Below, in pieces: positions 61,090 through 64,000 of a stretch of DNA of 64,000 nucleotides. A model generated the notes under the pieces. The model worked only from the letters and a program-made list of their open reading frames with translations, made no database searches and was not told the origin of the DNA. Source of the stretch: Bacteroidales bacterium. Its GTDB lineage: Bacteria; Bacteroidota; Bacteroidia; Bacteroidales; JAADJA01. Where the stretch lies: NCBI GenBank assembly GCA_020438105.1, contig JAGQVE010000001.1, positions 113,700-177,699 on the forward strand, in the 5' to 3' direction. A program made the position numbers and the translations under genes. The stretch's first letter is position 1. Each line of letters starts with the position of its first letter.

Positions 61090-62502
61090 TTAAAAATCCT
61101 GAGATTTATAGAGCTCAATGATTCGTAAAAGATTGGCATCATTTTCAAGCTCCTGATCATATTCAAATATCTCTAAATGGGGTTCATAGTCCATCATCAG
61201 GGCTTCTTCCAGGATTTCATAAGCTTGTTTGAATTTTTTGCTTCTGACCAGGTAAACAAATTTACGATAGAGCAATGAGGCATTTCCAATTTGCTCATGC
61301 ATACCCTTATTCAAAATTTCAATGGCAGCCTCAATATCATCCAGAAGAATATAACCGTGAGAAAAGTCGAGCCAGATATCAGGATTTAACGGATCCAGAT
61401 CGGCTGATTTTTCATAAGCTTCAATTGCCGCTTGTAAATCTGATGTTTCAACTAGTACATCTGCGAGCATATACCAGTATTCCGAGTTCATCGGTTCAAT
61501 ATCAATTGCCTTATGAATATGATTTATGGCCACCTTTTGTTTTCCCTGATCCACATAAATCATGGCTATACTCACCCAGGCATCGGCCAGCAATGGATCA
61601 AGCTCAAGCGATTTCCGGTAATTCTGCAACGCTTTTGTAAACGAATTTAATTTTTCAAAACACTCACCAATATAAAAGTAGGTCATTGCCTCGGGCTCTT
61701 CATACCTGAATGTTTCCTCATAACTGGCAATGGCTTCCTCAAATTTTTCCAAATTGGCAAATGAATTGGCTTTGTTAAAATAAGCTGACGAAAATGTATC
61801 GTCGATAGCCAGGGCAAAATCATACGCTTCAATGGCTTTTTCATACAATGAACCATTATTGAAGGCGATTCCGAGGTTAAACCAGGCAGCCTTTGAGTAT
61901 GGATTTTTATCCAGAAAGCCGGTAAAATAACTGATACTTTCAGTAGTTTTTGATGAAATCTCAAAACAAAATGAAAGTTCATAAATCACAGCTTCGTTTT
62001 CAGGATTCAAATCGAGCACCTTCATCAGGTATTCAATAGCCTTGTCGTATTTTCCCAGGTTTTCGTATTCAAAAGCGATATTCGTATAAACATCTTCCAA
62101 ATCTTCAGCTTCACGTAAAGCCTTATTATATTCCTCTATCGCCTTTTCATAACGTTTCAACTGGCTGTAGATTCCTGCTTTCGTGAGAAAAACATCGGTA
62201 TTTTCAGGTTCCATCTCCTCCACTTCTGCCAAAAGGTCAAGTGCTTTGTTAATTTTATTTTTAGAAATTAAAAGCTGCGCTTGCCGTAGCATAAACGTGG
62301 AGCTGCGTGGATGCTGCTCAAGGGCATAACGGATAGCGATGTCGGATTTATCGAGTTGATTATTGATCAGATAGTGATCAATGACCTGCTCAAATTCATC
62401 CACATCAAAGAAATAATAATCACCGCTTTGCAACATTTTATCAAAACGTCCAATCAGCGAAATCAACTCCTCATCTTCGTCATGTTCGTTATAAAAATCC
62501 AT
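61090..62502 (-). CDS. Tetratricopeptide repeat protein
   Basis: The 470-residue protein is almost entirely TPR. It starts with an acidic section (EHDEDEELISLIGRFD), then about eleven 34-residue repeats, of which YEKAIEEYNKALREAEDLEDVYTNIAFEYENLGKYDKAIEYLMKVLDLNPENEAV and LYEKAIEAYDFALAIDDTFSSAYFNKANSFANLEKFEEAIASYEE show the consensus. There is no signal peptide or catalytic domain, so it is a cytoplasmic scaffold. It is divergent from glmM. Confidence 0.93.
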   Translation of the reverse strand: MDFYNEHDEDEELISLIGRFDKMLQSGDYYFFDVDEFEQVIDHYLINNQLDKSDIAIRYALEQHPRSSTFMLRQAQLLISKNKINKALDLLAEVEEMEPENTDVFLTKAGIYSQLKRYEKAIEEYNKALREAEDLEDVYTNIAFEYENLGKYDKAIEYLMKVLDLNPENEAVIYELSFCFEISSKTTESISYFTGFLDKNPYSKAAWFNLGIAFNNGSLYEKAIEAYDFALAIDDTFSSAYFNKANSFANLEKFEEAIASYEETFRYEEPEAMTYFYIGECFEKLNSFTKALQNYRKSLELDPLLADAWVSIAMIYVDQGKQKVAINHIHKAIDIEPMNSEYWYMLADVLVETSDLQAAIEAYEKSADLDPLNPDIWLDFSHGYILLDDIEAAIEILNKGMHEQIGNASLLYRKFVYLVRSKKFKQAYEILEEALMMDYEPHLEIFEYDQELENDANLLRIIELYKSQDF

Positions 62503-62597
62503 ACAGACGTTTATAATTTTTTACAAAACTAACAAAGTATATCATTCTAAAAAACTTTAAAAATCATAATTTTATAACCAAATTATAAACACGAAAA

Positions 62598-63986
62598 ATG
62601 ACACTAATTAAATCTATATCAGGAATAAGAGGCACTATAGGAGGCAAACCCGGTGAAGGGCTCAGCCCGATTGACATTGTGAAGTTCACTGCTGCATTTG
62701 CCGCATTTATCAAGGCAAGGAGCGGAAAGGAAAAAATAAGATTGGTAATTGGCCGTGATGGACGGATTTCGGGGCCCATGGTGAACCAAATAGTGGTAGG
62801 AACCCTTATGGGAATGGGCGCTGATATCATTGATGGCGGCTTGTCGACCACGCCCACCGTGGAAATGGCAGTAACGGATCATCAGGCCGATGGAGGGATC
62901 ATTTTAACGGCAAGTCATAACCCGGCTCAGTGGAATGCCTTAAAACTCCTGAACGAAAAAGGTGAATTCATTTCTGCGGCTGAGGGTGCCGAAGTACTTG
63001 CCATCGCTGATCAAAATAAATACTCTTTTACCACAGTTGATGACCTGGGCAAATACAAAACGGATTCCGGTTTTATTGAAAAACACATTGAGCACATTCT
63101 CAGTTTACCTTTGGTGGATGCAGAAGCCATTCGAAAAAAGCAGTTTAAAGTGGCTATTGACTGTGTGAATTCTACGGGAGGATTGGCGCTTCCCCCATTG
63201 CTTAAGGCGCTTGGTGTTGAAAATATAATTGAAATGTATTGTGAACCAACAGGAGTGTTTCCGCACAACCCGGAACCCTTACCAGAAAACCTGACTGAAA
63301 TTTCGGAAAAAATTAAACTTAGCGGCGCTGATGTAGGATTTGTGGTGGATCCGGATGTGGACAGATTAGCCATTATCACGGAAAAAGGAGAGATGTTTGG
63401 CGAAGAATACACCTTGGTTGCCGTGGCAGATTATATTTTATCTAATCAACCTGGCAATACCGTTTCAAACCTATCTTCCTCACGTGCGCTTCGTGATGTA
63501 ACCGAAAAACATGGCGGCAATTACGCGGCTGCAGCCGTTGGTGAGGTAAACGTGGTGGAACAGATGAAAGCCATACAAGCCATTATTGGTGGCGAAGGCA
63601 ATGGAGGCGTAATTTATCCGGCCCTGCATTACGGGCGTGATTCACTGGTGGGAATTGCATTGTTTTTAACTTTTCTTGCTAAAAAAGGAGTTAAAACTTC
63701 GGAACTCAGGGCTTCATATCCCAATTATGTAATTTCAAAAAATAAAATTGAGCTGTCACCTGATCTGGACGTGGATAAAATTTTAGCTCATATGGCCGAA
63801 AAATATCGTCACCTGGATGTAAATACAATAGATGGGGTGAAAATTAACTTTGAAAATGAATGGGTGCATTTACGCAAATCCAATACGGAACCGATTATCA
63901 GGATTTATGCGGAAAGTAATACACAGGAAAATGCCGAAATATTAGCTAAAAAGATTTTACTTGAAATAAGTAGCTTTGAAAAATAG
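62598..63986 (+). CDS. glmM: Phosphoglucosamine/phosphohexose mutase
   Basis: The 462-residue protein belongs to the alpha-D-phosphohexomutase family. The phospho-serine loop is TAS106HNPAQWNALK, the metal loop is DPDVDRL (in VVDPDVDRLAIITE), and the sugar-binding loop GGEGNGGVIYP and C-terminal phosphate-binding RKSNTEPIIRIYAES are present. It converts glucosamine-6-P to glucosamine-1-P, needed for UDP-GlcNAc, or acts on related hexose phosphates. The GEGNGG loop is nearer the glucosamine than the glucose mutases. Start at 62598 is the only good choice. Confidence 0.9.
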   Translation: MTLIKSISGIRGTIGGKPGEGLSPIDIVKFTAAFAAFIKARSGKEKIRLVIGRDGRISGPMVNQIVVGTLMGMGADIIDGGLSTTPTVEMAVTDHQADGGIILTASHNPAQWNALKLLNEKGEFISAAEGAEVLAIADQNKYSFTTVDDLGKYKTDSGFIEKHIEHILSLPLVDAEAIRKKQFKVAIDCVNSTGGLALPPLLKALGVENIIEMYCEPTGVFPHNPEPLPENLTEISEKIKLSGADVGFVVDPDVDRLAIITEKGEMFGEEYTLVAVADYILSNQPGNTVSNLSSSRALRDVTEKHGGNYAAAAVGEVNVVEQMKAIQAIIGGEGNGGVIYPALHYGRDSLVGIALFLTFLAKKGVKTSELRASYPNYVISKNKIELSPDLDVDKILAHMAEKYRHLDVNTIDGVKINFENEWVHLRKSNTEPIIRIYAESNTQENAEILAKKILLEISSFEK

Positions 63987-64000
63987 AATGCATAAATCCA

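Overview
The window looks like a chromosomal piece of a Bacteroidota bacterium, probably from the Bacteroidales/Marinilabiliales side, though the genus cannot be read from the sequence. Supporting signs are secreted proteins ending in type IX secretion (T9SS) sorting domains (2422-4197, 24103-27033, 44619-46145), a PorE-like T9SS component (29886-31820), Bacteroidota-type -7 promoter elements (TAnnTTTG), lipoproteins, HldD for LPS core heptose, and several Bacteroidota-typical protein families. It carries no rRNA, phage or CRISPR.

The most notable region is 2.4-9.8 kb. A secreted T9SS cargo gene (2422-4197) is interrupted by one in-frame UGA at 3451-3453. Coding continues in the same frame for 247 further codons, through a Rossmann/amidotransferase-like domain and a normal T9SS sorting domain. 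A hairpin fitting the bacterial SECIS layout lies just after the UGA. The next gene downstream is tRNA-Sec (anticodon UCA), followed by selA, selB, yedF and selD. The simplest reading is an extracellular selenoprotein with a Cys-Leu-Ser-Sec redox motif encoded beside the machinery that decodes it. Six 44-bp palindromic repeats lie between tRNA-Sec and selA.

9.8-19 kb is a mixed stretch: SnoaL-like protein, a ParDE toxin-antitoxin pair, a PIG-L deacetylase lipoprotein, GNAT, SET-domain and DUF1801 proteins, RsgA, a NadR-like NAD enzyme, a truncated histidine kinase and an alpha/beta hydrolase. 19-22.7 kb is AT-rich and contains a DUF2971 protein, an SMP-30-like protein and small unknown genes, separated by imperfect palindromes with attC-like end boxes. 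It resembles a cluster of integron cassettes without an integrase.

22.9-47 kb is mostly cell-envelope genes: large secreted T9SS proteins, PorE-like protein, OmpA/SPOR/barrel proteins, a VWA protein, a GH3-beta-lactamase fusion and a rhomboid protease. It also holds a free-standing EF-G, thiol peroxidase, a haem c lipoprotein and an unusual NRAMP-like transporter. 47-64 kb is largely housekeeping: an AddA/RecB-like helicase-nuclease, PepC-type peptidase, AlaRS, M23 peptidase, MerR regulator, HldD, a Cys-rich unknown, CoA-binding protein, AroE, a DUF368 (PopT-type) transporter, TPR protein and GlmM. Family assignments come from motif recognition by eye, without database searches.
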